Below, piece after piece: positions 13,548 through 21,421 of a stretch of DNA of 31,604 nt. This DNA comes from a virus. Each line of letters opens with the position of its first letter. Position 1 is the first letter of the stretch. The stretch lies in the IMG/VR virus record IMGVR_UViG_3300044675_000836, positions 1 through 31,604 of that record; one strand, given 5' to 3'. Position numbers and translations under genes: made by a program. Below the pieces are notes generated by a model, which saw only the letters and a program-made list of their open reading frames with translations, did not search any database and had not been told where the DNA came from.

Positions 13548-14735
13548 ATGCAAATAAACTACAAGCGACCATTTTTAACGAGTTATCAGAAAGCCATCTT
13601 AGATAGTCCTGCACGTTACACAATTACTGCAGCATCTACTAAGACAGGTAAAACTGCATCTCATATTATTTGGTTGTTTGAACAGAGTTTAGCATTAAAA
13701 GAAAACCAAGCGGTGTGGTGGGTTGCTCCTGTATACCAACAAGCAGAGATTGCATTTAGACGAATGAAAGCACAGGTCAACTCTCGTGACTTCTTCCAGA
13801 GCAATGAATCTAAACTTGTCTTGACTACTCCGATAGGCTCAAGGATAGAGTTTAAATCTGCAGAGAAACCTGACAACTTATATGGTGACGACGTTTTCGC
13901 AGCAGTATTTGACGAAGCATCAAGAGCAAGAGAAGAAAGTTGGTTTGCTTTACGTTCTACGTTGACGGCAACCAAAGGCAAATGCAAACTAATCGGTAAC
14001 GTCAAAGGGAAAAAGAATTGGTTTTACAAATTGGGAGAGAAAGCCAAAGGAGGTGAACCAAACTTAGAGTACTTTAAAATAACCGCTTACGATGCAGCAA
14101 AAGAAGGCATCTTAGATGTAGAAGAAATAGAACAGGCAAAGCGTGACCTACCTGACTACGTTTTCAAAGAACTATACCTTGCTGAACCTGCTGACGATAA
14201 TAGCAACCCTTTCGGGTACGATAATATAGAAAACTGTATAATTCCTACCCAATCGGGTATAGTTACGGCATACGGCATTGACTTGGCAAAATATACGGAT
14301 TGGACGGTCATTATAGGACTAAATGAACAAGGCAATGTATGTCACTTTGAACGCTTTCAAATGGATTGGAGTCAGACAATGACAAAGATTTCTAACTTAA
14401 TCGGAAACACTCCGACCTACTTAGACTCTACTGGTGTTGGTGATCCAATCGTTGAGCAGCTACAACGTAAGCACCCAAGAGTAGTAGGCTTTAAATTTAC
14501 ATCTCAGAGCAAACAACAACTAATCGAAGGCTTAGTTATGGCAGTACAACAGAGGCAAATCGCATTCCCTGACGGGAACATTGCGGACGAAATGCGTAAC
14601 TTTGAATTTGAATATTCCCGAACAGGAGTAAAATATACCGCACCACAAGGACTACACGATGACTGCGTAATGTCGTTGGCGTTGGCGTGGGACTGCAAAC
14701 AACACAACAAGAAAGGATTATTTTTTTATGCTTAA
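13548..14735 (+). CDS. terL: Terminase large subunit
   Basis: A 395-aa packaging motor. The ATPase domain contains the Walker A-like TKTGKTAS (G34-K35-T36) and Walker B with D122-E123 in VFDEAS, followed by the coupling motif. The RNase H-like nuclease domain has D245 in YGIDLAKYTDW, D293 in YLDSTGVGD, and H370-D-D372 near the C-terminus. It cuts concatemers and drives DNA into the prohead through the portal. An in-frame TGA at 13530 fixes the start near ATG 13548. The 49-nt gap upstream holds no convincing promoter. The stop overlaps the tail chaperone start by 8 nt. Confidence 0.95.
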   Translation: MQINYKRPFLTSYQKAILDSPARYTITAASTKTGKTASHIIWLFEQSLALKENQAVWWVAPVYQQAEIAFRRMKAQVNSRDFFQSNESKLVLTTPIGSRIEFKSAEKPDNLYGDDVFAAVFDEASRAREESWFALRSTLTATKGKCKLIGNVKGKKNWFYKLGEKAKGGEPNLEYFKITAYDAAKEGILDVEEIEQAKRDLPDYVFKELYLAEPADDNSNPFGYDNIENCIIPTQSGIVTAYGIDLAKYTDWTVIIGLNEQGNVCHFERFQMDWSQTMTKISNLIGNTPTYLDSTGVGDPIVEQLQRKHPRVVGFKFTSQSKQQLIEGLVMAVQQRQIAFPDGNIADEMRNFEFEYSRTGVKYTAPQGLHDDCVMSLALAWDCKQHNKKGLFFYA

Positions 14736-15288
14736 CTGGAACAATATAACAATCAAAAAACTACAAGAGATCAACGAGATAGACAAGAACTGCAACGCTA
14801 TTGAACGTACTGCATGGGTTGTATCTATTCTCACAGAAACGCCCTACGAAGAAGTAGAGCAATGGACACTTGACAAATTAAAGTCAATAGACCTTACGTT
14901 TCTTCAGGAGATACCAAAGAGCAAATTAAAGTTTACCTTTAAGCACAAAGGCAAACGATATAGACTCGTTAAAGCTGCTAAGGAAATGAAGGCTCACCAT
15001 TTCATCGAATTGCAGGAGTTAATGAAGAAAGACACTATTGAAGTGCTGCCTGAGATAATAGCTTGTTTGTCTTATAGCGTGAATATCTTTGGACGCAAGA
15101 AAGAAGATGACTATGAGCAAAAGGTAAAAGACTTTGCAGATTTGCCATTGGTGAATTTCTACAATTACGCGGTTTTTTTTTCTCAACTTTATCCGAAGTT
15201 ATTAGAGGCTACCCTAATCTATTTGAAGGAGAAGGAAGCGAAGATGAAGGAGATGCTTTCGGATGGCTTGGACTCATTGACCGATTAG
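14728..15288 (+). CDS. Tail assembly chaperone, short form (G-like)
   Basis: A 186-aa helical protein encoded in the position of lambda G, between terminase and tail genes. It is the un-shifted product ending at 15288. A T9 run near its end allows the longer frameshift form described separately. The chaperone coats the tape measure protein before tail tube assembly. No sequence motif identifies it by itself; the call rests on position, size and the frameshift arrangement. Confidence 0.75.
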   Translation: MLNWNNITIKKLQEINEIDKNCNAIERTAWVVSILTETPYEEVEQWTLDKLKSIDLTFLQEIPKSKLKFTFKHKGKRYRLVKAAKEMKAHHFIELQELMKKDTIEVLPEIIACLSYSVNIFGRKKEDDYEQKVKDFADLPLVNFYNYAVFFSQLYPKLLEATLIYLKEKEAKMKEMLSDGLDSLTD

Positions 15289-15461
15289 CAGGTGGCAAAC
15301 GTAATGAATGGGATATCATTCTTAACTTGTCATTAAAGGAGTTTTTGAATACTCTTTCGTTCCATATAACGGTAAAACGACAACAACAGAAAAGATTAGA
15401 AAAGGCAGCACAACAGGGTTTTGAGTCTTATGTATGTGCTTGTTTAAATGAGTTATTATAA
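14728..15461 (+). CDS. Tail assembly chaperone, -1 frameshift product (GT-like)
   Basis: The -1 frame remains open from the T run to TAA 15459-15461 and encodes a plausible acidic then basic extension (GYPNLFEGEGSEDEGDAFGW, later LNLSLKEFLNTLSFH). A -1 slip at T-TTT-TTT (15174-15180) would give a fused protein of about 244 aa. This is the well-known G/GT arrangement of long-tailed phages, in which a minority of ribosomes shift and the T part recruits the tail tube. The extension would otherwise be an unexplained gap. Confidence 0.8.
15173..15200 (+). promoter_or_regulatory. Programmed -1 frameshift site
   Basis: Nine T residues (15173-15181) contain T-TTT-TTT in the correct phase for a -1 slip. 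Four bases later AACTT (15185-15189) and AAGTT (15196-15200) can form a small 5-bp hairpin, a possible weak stimulator. The site joins the short chaperone frame to its extension. Confidence 0.8.
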
Positions 15462-15470
15462 TTATATTTG
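15440..15470 (+). promoter_or_regulatory. tRNA promoter
   Basis: TTG at 15440-15442, a 20-nt spacer and TATATTTG at 15463-15470 fit the Bacteroidota consensus. The expected start, 4-7 nt after the last G, falls at or next to the first base of the tRNA-like structure at 15477, so the RNA may begin with its mature 5' end. Confidence 0.7.
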
Positions 15471-15476
15471 TAATAT

Positions 15477-15618
15477 AGTCAGGTGGCGAAATGGTAGACG
15501 CAAGTGTGGTAGAGAGGGTTGGTAAAATGACCGATGAAGATCAATACCTCAACACAATATTTATGTTTTGGACTCGGACTTTGAAACATAATTACAGGTT
15601 CGAATCCTGTCCTGACTA
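15477..15618 (+). tRNA. Oversized tRNA-Leu-like RNA (142 nt)
   Basis: The ends form a perfect tRNA frame: acceptor AGTCAGG (15477-15483) with CCTGACT (15611-15617), a D-arm GCG/CGC around AAATGGTAGA typical of tRNA-Leu, and a T-arm ACAGG/CCTGT around TTCGAAT. Between the D-arm and T-arm lie 91 nt where 22-31 are normal, about 60 extra. AAGT (15502-15505) could pair with ACTT (15578-15581) as an anticodon stem, with the extra RNA in its loop. The extra part has its own helices: 15514-15523 with 15540-15550, and TTATGTTT with AAACATAA. No anticodon can be fixed and CCA is not encoded. Confidence 0.6.
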
Positions 15619-15688
15619 CGGGTGATTGGTTATCACTACACAAGACATGCAAAAGGAAGTGGTGACGGCTCGGAAAGACGGGCAACAT
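15619..15688 (+). other. Structured spacer between the two tRNAs
   Basis: These 70 nt contain the hairpin GTGAT/ATCAC (15622-15636). Near the end, acgggcaacattg (15678-15690) almost repeats the tRNA-Gln 3' end and flank at 15751-15765. I could not fold the stretch as a tRNA, as no T-loop is present. It may be the remnant of a duplicated tRNA or simply the processed spacer. Confidence 0.4.
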
Positions 15689-15759
15689 TGCCCTGTAGAA
15701 TAATGGCAGTTCACCTCACTTTGACTGAGGGCGTTGAGGTTCGAGTCCTCACGGGGCAA
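15689..15759 (+). tRNA. tRNA-Gln (anticodon UUG)
   Basis: A 71-nt cloverleaf: acceptor TGCCCTG with CGGGGCA (one G-U pair), D-stem GAA/TTC around a GG-containing loop, anticodon arm CCTCA-CTTTGAC-TGAGG giving anticodon TTG, variable GCGT, T-arm TGAGG-TTCGAGT-CCTCA, and discriminator A at 15759. CCA is not encoded and must be added. Its presence may help translate CAA codons in the AT-rich late genes. Confidence 0.92.
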
Positions 15760-15788
15760 CGATTGATTTGGGACACTTTGCCGTAAAA

Positions 15789-15806
15789 ATTATTTAAGTA
15801 TAGATG
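15789..15806 (+). promoter_or_regulatory. Repeated late start element, copy 1
   Basis: The 18-mer attatttaagtatagatg ends in the start codon of the tail gene at 15804 and is repeated exactly at 24583-24600. A TTTGCC lies upstream of each copy at differing distance. Each copy lies where a transcription unit should begin: after the tRNAs here, after a terminator there. It is a candidate late promoter or translation initiation element. Confidence 0.55.
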
Positions 15807-16985
15807 GCTTTAAGTTTCAAGCACCAACCAACATCAGGCACAAGTTTTCTTCCTGCATACAACGACAACATTTATGTCGTGTCAGAATCTGCCTCAGGCA
15901 CATATTCTCAATTTAACTTTAGATTCAACTGCGTGATTCAGGACTACGGTGGAGGCACACCGTTTTCTATCACAATGCTCAAAGCACCTATTTACTACAA
16001 TAGTAATAACAAGGGCGTTTTTAACATTGGTCGTGTCCTTGAAAACTATGTTAGCTACGATTGGGACTACAACGATAGTGCAGCAAGTGGCTGCAATAAT
16101 TCAGTTTTTGCTTATACTTCAAAGTTTGGCTACGAGTATAGCACAGGGGCAACATCTCCGATAGTGTTATCTACAGGAGTAACTAACGAATCTGTTAGAA
16201 AAGTTTGGAACGCTGCATTAAGTCCTGAAGAGTTAATGAACTACGCTGAGTCTGACTACAGAATGGCAACAGGATCAACAGCAAACTTCTTAACGCATAA
16301 CTTAAATAAAAGAATACATATTGATCAAAAAGATTGGCTCTACGCTCTTCACGCTGGTGTACTTAATAGTTTGGATGTTGTTTTTAGTCCAAGTGGTTCT
16401 ACGACTATCACTGGAACGGCTCAGGACATTACTCGTTTTCCGATTGGGGCAAACATACCAGGTGGCATACCTGTTGGAACAAAGTCCTACACTATCACTC
16501 CTAAGAATTCAGCAGGAACTACCGTAGGCAGTCCGTACACAATTACTATCGATGACCGATGTAGTAAGTACTCAACGGTAGATTTATACTTTTTAAATCG
16601 TTTAGGGGGTGTTGAATCATTCCGATTTAATATGCTGAGACGACAGAGTGTAAACTACAATAGGAAGTCTTACAATCGAAATCCATACACCTTAGACAAC
16701 ACGGCAATCACTTACACTTACGACTCGGAAAGCCATTGGAAAACTGATTACTATACTGACGAAATTACTCGATTTACTTTGAACTCTAACTTTATCACAG
16801 AGGCTGAGGCAGACTGGTTAAAAGAGTTAATCGGCAGTCCTTACGTTTGGATGTATGACGACACACTTAAAGCGGTCAATATAAGAACGAGTGAATATGA
16901 GCGTAAATACCACGTCAACGACAAGGTGTTTAACTTGACCTTAGAAGTTGAAGTAAGTGCAATGGACAAATCACAAAGAAGATGA
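15804..16985 (+). CDS. Tail/baseplate structural protein, 393 aa
   Basis: A 393-aa beta-rich virion protein upstream of the large tail protein. The middle contains an immunoglobulin-like stretch (PVGTKSYTITPKNSAGTTVG), followed by DLYFLNRLGGVESFRF. The C-terminus (ITEAEADWLKELIGSPYVWMYD, then VSAMDKSQRR) matches a type of tail-tip protein seen in Bacteroidota phages. It is probably part of the distal tail or baseplate. The stop overlaps the next start by 4 nt. ATG 15804 sits in the repeated 18-mer. Confidence 0.75.
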   Translation: MALSFKHQPTSGTSFLPAYNDNIYVVSESASGTYSQFNFRFNCVIQDYGGGTPFSITMLKAPIYYNSNNKGVFNIGRVLENYVSYDWDYNDSAASGCNNSVFAYTSKFGYEYSTGATSPIVLSTGVTNESVRKVWNAALSPEELMNYAESDYRMATGSTANFLTHNLNKRIHIDQKDWLYALHAGVLNSLDVVFSPSGSTTITGTAQDITRFPIGANIPGGIPVGTKSYTITPKNSAGTTVGSPYTITIDDRCSKYSTVDLYFLNRLGGVESFRFNMLRRQSVNYNRKSYNRNPYTLDNTAITYTYDSESHWKTDYYTDEITRFTLNSNFITEAEADWLKELIGSPYVWMYDDTLKAVNIRTSEYERKYHVNDKVFNLTLEVEVSAMDKSQRR

Positions 16986-19735
16986 TAGAAATAATAGCGG
17001 AAGGGCTTCAGTTAGAGGTAGGCGGTGACTTACAGATATTAATCACTCGCCAAATAGCTGACATAAGAGAGCCTGAAAAGAGAACAAGTGATTGGTCAAA
17101 AAGTTTTACCTTACCTGGTACTAAAGTAAACAATAAGTTCTTTAATGCTTTCTTTGAGGTAGGCAAGTCAACCATAGGCGGCAACATTCAGCAGATTTCC
17201 GACTTTAAGGTAAACAAAAAGGCTCAATGCACAATCATTGCAAATGGCATGGAGCAACTCAGAGGATTTCTGAGATTAACAGAGGTAACTGTAAAAGGCA
17301 CGAATGACATTGAGTATGTGTGTACGGTTCACGGTGAGACTGCTGACCTATTTACCAACATCAAAGACCTTAAACTATCTGATCTTGACTTCAGCGAATA
17401 CAACCACGTTTTAAATAGAACCAATGTCATAAATTCTTGGGACACAGAGATTATAGTTGACGGAACAGGAGTGACATTTGAAAAAGGCAGAGGCTATGTT
17501 TATTCTCAAATGTTTCCAAAAAGGGAAACTAAAGGCTACAATTCTAATGAGTGGTCTGTTGCTGACCATACTCCTTGTCTGTATGCAAAGACCGTAGTAG
17601 ACAAGATATTTGAAAATCAAGGCTATAGATATACAGGAGATTCCTTTTTTAATAGCACACGTTTTAAGAATCTAATTATACCTTACACTAACTATGGATT
17701 TAATGTAAACGATGCAGATGTAGAGGATAGAATGTTTCGTGCGCAAGTTACAGGTGCTACTACTTTAGACACCACAGGACAAAATGTTTTAGGAGATACA
17801 TTACCAGCTTCTAACGATTCAACAGGAGGCAATTTTGACAACGGTAATAATTACAATCCATCAACTTACAAATACACCGCTCCTGCATCAGCACGTTATG
17901 AATTTTATTTGTATTTAGACGCTTCATTTAATATAACTATTGCAGACGATTCAGCAGCTTGGGCAAACTTTGCAGTTGTTGTAGATGGAGTATATACTTC
18001 TCAAATTCAGATTTTATCAAAAGTTTTATCTAATCAGGTTGTATTTGATGACACAGGAGTGGGTGCGGCAAATGTAATTGATGGAAAACAAGTAGAAATA
18101 AAGTTTACAGGATGCTACGTAGAAGATCCGTCAACAGGAGGTTTGATATTTCAGCCATCTTTAAGCGTAAACAATGGCACTTATTGGTATAATTTAAGCA
18201 CATCAACTAACTTTTTTTATAATAATATAGTTCCATTTGAAAGTTTCTTCGTAGGTGATTTCACACAAACAGAACTCTTGACAAATTTCATCAAGATGTT
18301 TAATCTTTATATTGAGACAACACTTGATTCAAAGACTTTAAGAATTGTTCCTCGTGATGATTTCTATGCTGGTACTGTTGACTATTCCCAAAAGTTAGAT
18401 TATTCGCAACCTTATGAGATTGTACCTTACGGAGACTTACAAGGCAACCCTTACAAGTTCACTTACAAAGAAGGCAAAGACGAAGAGAATAGTATTTACA
18501 AGACGCAGACAGAACAAATCTACGGTGAACGTACCTATAGAATCGACAACGACTTTGTAAAGCAAGAGAAAAAGATAGAGGTGACATTCGTCCCCACTAT
18601 GATGACTGAGGATTTTGGTACTCGTAGATTCTATTCGATGTGTACAACACCTGACGGTCAAATAGGTGAATTAAGAGTGCTTTATTTCTATGGTGCTGTA
18701 ACTGTACCTTTTTACTATCTCTACAACACAGGCGGTAAAACACCAGGAGACATCATCAATAAGTATCCAATGACGCTGCACATTGACGATACGGCAGACA
18801 TGAATTTTGATCTGAACTTCGGAATGCCTATTTATGTCGACACGAAGTTAGGCATTGAATACACGAATCAGAATCTTGTCAATTTATACTACTACAAAAC
18901 ACTCACAGAAATAGCAGATAGGGATTCAAAGATATTTAAAGGGTATTTCAGAATAACTCCTAAAGATTGGCAGACAATGAAGATGTCAAACCTTTATTTT
19001 TTTGAAGGGCAATATTGGAGACTTCAAACGGTTACTGATTACAACCCTTTGATTGACGATGTTTACGAATGCGAGTTTTTACTTGCTAAATACTATCCTC
19101 CATTTTCACGCACAAAAAAGCAATTAGGCTTTTCAGATGCTATTAACTCTGGGGGCGGAGCAGAACTCATTCCATTTGGCAATAAAACCAATAGTACAGG
19201 CTCTTCAACTCGCGGAGTATACGTCGGAAATAACACAGGTCGTGGCGGTGAAAACGTAGTAGTAGGTAACCTTAACGCAATAGGCGGTAGTCACAATGTG
19301 GTTACAAGTTCAGAGCGTGTTGTAATTCCCGACAACTACGAAAACGTGACTGCATTAAGATGCGATAACTACAACGTGCCTTACACAGAGAGACTCTACA
19401 TTGAAAACTATCCATGCTTAGGAAGTTGGATGTCAGGCGGTAAAGTTGTGACCATTGTACACTCAATGAGTCCGTATTTAGCGACTTCAGAAGATTGGCT
19501 AATACTGTGCAACACTTCTTCTGGAAATATAACGGTAACTCTTCCAACACCAACTGCAGCAAATAGCGGAAAAATGTACACCATCAAAAAGACTCAAAGT
19601 AGTCACTCTGTAACGATAAACGCAGGAGATGGCTCTATATTAATAGATGACACAACCACACACACACAAAACGCAAAAAATAGCTTTCATCAAGTAGTAT
19701 CAGACGGCACTCAATATTGGGTAATAACAGACTAA
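16982..19735 (+). CDS. Large tail-tip/receptor-binding protein, 917 aa
   Basis: The longest gene. The N-terminal 130 residues (LITRQIADIREPEKRTSDWSK followed by FTLPGTKVNN) form a module common to tail-hub proteins of Bacteroidota phages. The centre is beta-rich with carbohydrate-binding-like stretches. The end, from about residue 720, has a glycine- and asparagine-rich repeat-like part (RGVYVGNNTGRGGENVVVGN) and a fibre-tip-like domain (NTSSGNITVTLPTP, then TINAGDGSILIDD, then DGTQYWVI). It is likely the hub plus central fibre that meets the host surface. Only 4 nt separate it from the tape measure gene. Confidence 0.75.
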   Translation: MIEIIAEGLQLEVGGDLQILITRQIADIREPEKRTSDWSKSFTLPGTKVNNKFFNAFFEVGKSTIGGNIQQISDFKVNKKAQCTIIANGMEQLRGFLRLTEVTVKGTNDIEYVCTVHGETADLFTNIKDLKLSDLDFSEYNHVLNRTNVINSWDTEIIVDGTGVTFEKGRGYVYSQMFPKRETKGYNSNEWSVADHTPCLYAKTVVDKIFENQGYRYTGDSFFNSTRFKNLIIPYTNYGFNVNDADVEDRMFRAQVTGATTLDTTGQNVLGDTLPASNDSTGGNFDNGNNYNPSTYKYTAPASARYEFYLYLDASFNITIADDSAAWANFAVVVDGVYTSQIQILSKVLSNQVVFDDTGVGAANVIDGKQVEIKFTGCYVEDPSTGGLIFQPSLSVNNGTYWYNLSTSTNFFYNNIVPFESFFVGDFTQTELLTNFIKMFNLYIETTLDSKTLRIVPRDDFYAGTVDYSQKLDYSQPYEIVPYGDLQGNPYKFTYKEGKDEENSIYKTQTEQIYGERTYRIDNDFVKQEKKIEVTFVPTMMTEDFGTRRFYSMCTTPDGQIGELRVLYFYGAVTVPFYYLYNTGGKTPGDIINKYPMTLHIDDTADMNFDLNFGMPIYVDTKLGIEYTNQNLVNLYYYKTLTEIADRDSKIFKGYFRITPKDWQTMKMSNLYFFEGQYWRLQTVTDYNPLIDDVYECEFLLAKYYPPFSRTKKQLGFSDAINSGGGAELIPFGNKTNSTGSSTRGVYVGNNTGRGGENVVVGNLNAIGGSHNVVTSSERVVIPDNYENVTALRCDNYNVPYTERLYIENYPCLGSWMSGGKVVTIVHSMSPYLATSEDWLILCNTSSGNITVTLPTPTAANSGKMYTIKKTQSSHSVTINAGDGSILIDDTTTHTQNAKNSFHQVVSDGTQYWVITD

Positions 19736-19739
19736 AAAA

Positions 19740-21383
19740 ATGGCAATAGAAACCGCAGTAAAAATAGACGTAGATGTTAACGGCATACAAACCGTACAAC
19801 AGGCAGCAACAGTTTACGAAGATTTGGGAGATGCAGTTGCAAAAACCCAACGAGAAGCAGAGGCTTTAGCTCTTCAATTCGGAATAAACGACAAACGGAC
19901 TCAAGAGGCGATAAAGACTGCAGGGCAGTATAAGCAACAACTTGAGCAATTAGACCAGGCAGTAGACGCTAACAGAGGCAACACTCAAAAACTATTTGGT
20001 GCAGTTCAAGGACTTGCTGCAGGTTTTGAAATTGCTGCAGGTGCTATGGCTCTTGTAGGAACAGAAAGTAAAGAACTTGAAAAGTTACTTGTAAAGGTTC
20101 AAGGTGCTATGGTGTTAGCACAAGGCTTAAAAGACCTTAACGAATTCAAAGGTTCTATTATTGGAATTGCTACTAACATAAAGAACTTCTTAATTCCTGC
20201 CTTTACAGGAATGAGAAACGCTCTTATATCAAGTGGTATTGGTGCAGCAGTTATTGCGGTTGGAGCTTTGGTTGCTAATTTCCTTAGATTAAAAGAAGCA
20301 TCAGAACAGGCAGCAGCAGCACAGAAAAACTACAACGATCAATTACTCGCTTTAAGGAATGAGCGTAAACTTTTATTAGAAGGTGAAAAAGCAGTAGTTG
20401 AAGAAACCCTAAGAACAACACAAGCAAGATTAAAAGCAGGTCAAGATGAATTAAAGCGTCAAAAAGAATTCAATGAAGAATACTACAGAGGAGTTGAGGC
20501 TCTGGGTAATCAAGTCAGACAATCTGAAATCGATAGACGTAACGAAAAAATAAAAGCCCAAGCACTTGAAAACGAGCAATTACTAAACGAACAATTAAAA
20601 CTATCTAAGCGTTTAGAAGAACTTAAAAAACAAGAAGTAAAGACAACTACACAAGTTGCAAAACAAGGTCTTACAGACGAGCAAAAAGCAAAAATAGAGT
20701 TTGATAATTGGAGTAGACAACAAAGAGAAAAATCAGCACAAGAATTAAGAACTTTTCAAGGCAAACAATTACAAGACACTACAGGAGCATTACAAGCACA
20801 AGCAGCTGCAAACATAGCGGCAACAAACGTAGTTATTGAGCAAACAACAGATAATCAGTTAAGCAACATCGAAAGGCTTAAATTAGGCGTTAGTGCTTTT
20901 GGTGTCGACTTCGTAAATACTTTTGTAAACACTTTTGCTGCAATTTCAGAACTTACAACCGCTTTTGCTAACGAATCAGAAGCAAGTCAACGTAAAGCAT
21001 TTCAAGTCAGAAAAGCATTATCTTTAACTACTGCAACTATTGCAACAGTTGAGGCTACTTTAGAGGCTTTTAAAAGTGCATCGGCTTCTCCAATCACAAC
21101 GGTATTTCCTGCTTACCCTTTTGTACAGGCAGCAACTGCAGCAGCGTTTGGTATTGCTAAAATAGCGACAATTTCAAGACAACAATTTAATCCTAATTCA
21201 ACACCATCACCGTCAGTTGGTTCTGTTTCAACTGCTCAGACATTCAACGCACCAACTACAAGACTTCCACAAGGTCAAGACATTTTGACACAAGAACGCA
21301 GAGTATTTGTGTTAGAAGGTGACATCACAAGAACACAACGAAGAGCAGCGACTAATCAGAATGTGAGCGTGTTAGGTGGGTAA
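19740..21383 (+). CDS. Tape measure protein
   Basis: A 547-aa alanine-, glutamine- and glutamate-rich protein with long coiled coils (about residues 20-80 and 190-330), a hydrophobic central segment with ISSGIGAAVIAVGALVANFL, and another near 430-470 (SLTTATIATVEATLEAF). This is the usual composition of a tape measure, which sets tail length and enters the host envelope. At about 0.15 nm per residue, 547 aa predicts a tail of roughly 80 nm, short for a siphovirus. It follows the tail-tip genes, an order reversed from lambda. Confidence 0.85.
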   Translation: MAIETAVKIDVDVNGIQTVQQAATVYEDLGDAVAKTQREAEALALQFGINDKRTQEAIKTAGQYKQQLEQLDQAVDANRGNTQKLFGAVQGLAAGFEIAAGAMALVGTESKELEKLLVKVQGAMVLAQGLKDLNEFKGSIIGIATNIKNFLIPAFTGMRNALISSGIGAAVIAVGALVANFLRLKEASEQAAAAQKNYNDQLLALRNERKLLLEGEKAVVEETLRTTQARLKAGQDELKRQKEFNEEYYRGVEALGNQVRQSEIDRRNEKIKAQALENEQLLNEQLKLSKRLEELKKQEVKTTTQVAKQGLTDEQKAKIEFDNWSRQQREKSAQELRTFQGKQLQDTTGALQAQAAANIAATNVVIEQTTDNQLSNIERLKLGVSAFGVDFVNTFVNTFAAISELTTAFANESEASQRKAFQVRKALSLTTATIATVEATLEAFKSASASPITTVFPAYPFVQAATAAAFGIAKIATISRQQFNPNSTPSPSVGSVSTAQTFNAPTTRLPQGQDILTQERRVFVLEGDITRTQRRAATNQNVSVLGG

Positions 21384-21421
21384 AACAAAGCCAAAAAACA
21401 ACAATCAATAATTATAATAGA
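21384..21421 (+). promoter_or_regulatory. A-rich leader before the protease gene
   Basis: The 38-nt gap starts its conserved part with gccaaaaaa and ends with aattataatagaATG. Similar spacing and sequence recur before the scaffold-like gene (22467-22502). There is no Shine-Dalgarno; this looks like the usual A-rich start context in Bacteroidota. Confidence 0.4.

Noticed and set aside
13661-14005. 114-codon antisense frame inside terL
   Set aside because: It lies wholly within the terminase Walker A/Walker B region; no start context or family match.
15181-15288. T9 run as a sequencing error that splits one chaperone gene
   Set aside because: Both reading outcomes are expected for a G/GT gene, and T-TTT-TTT is in the right phase; an error remains possible but is not needed.
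15619-15688. A third tRNA between the two tRNA structures
   Set aside because: The length fits but no T-loop (TTCRA) or matching acceptor strands can be found.
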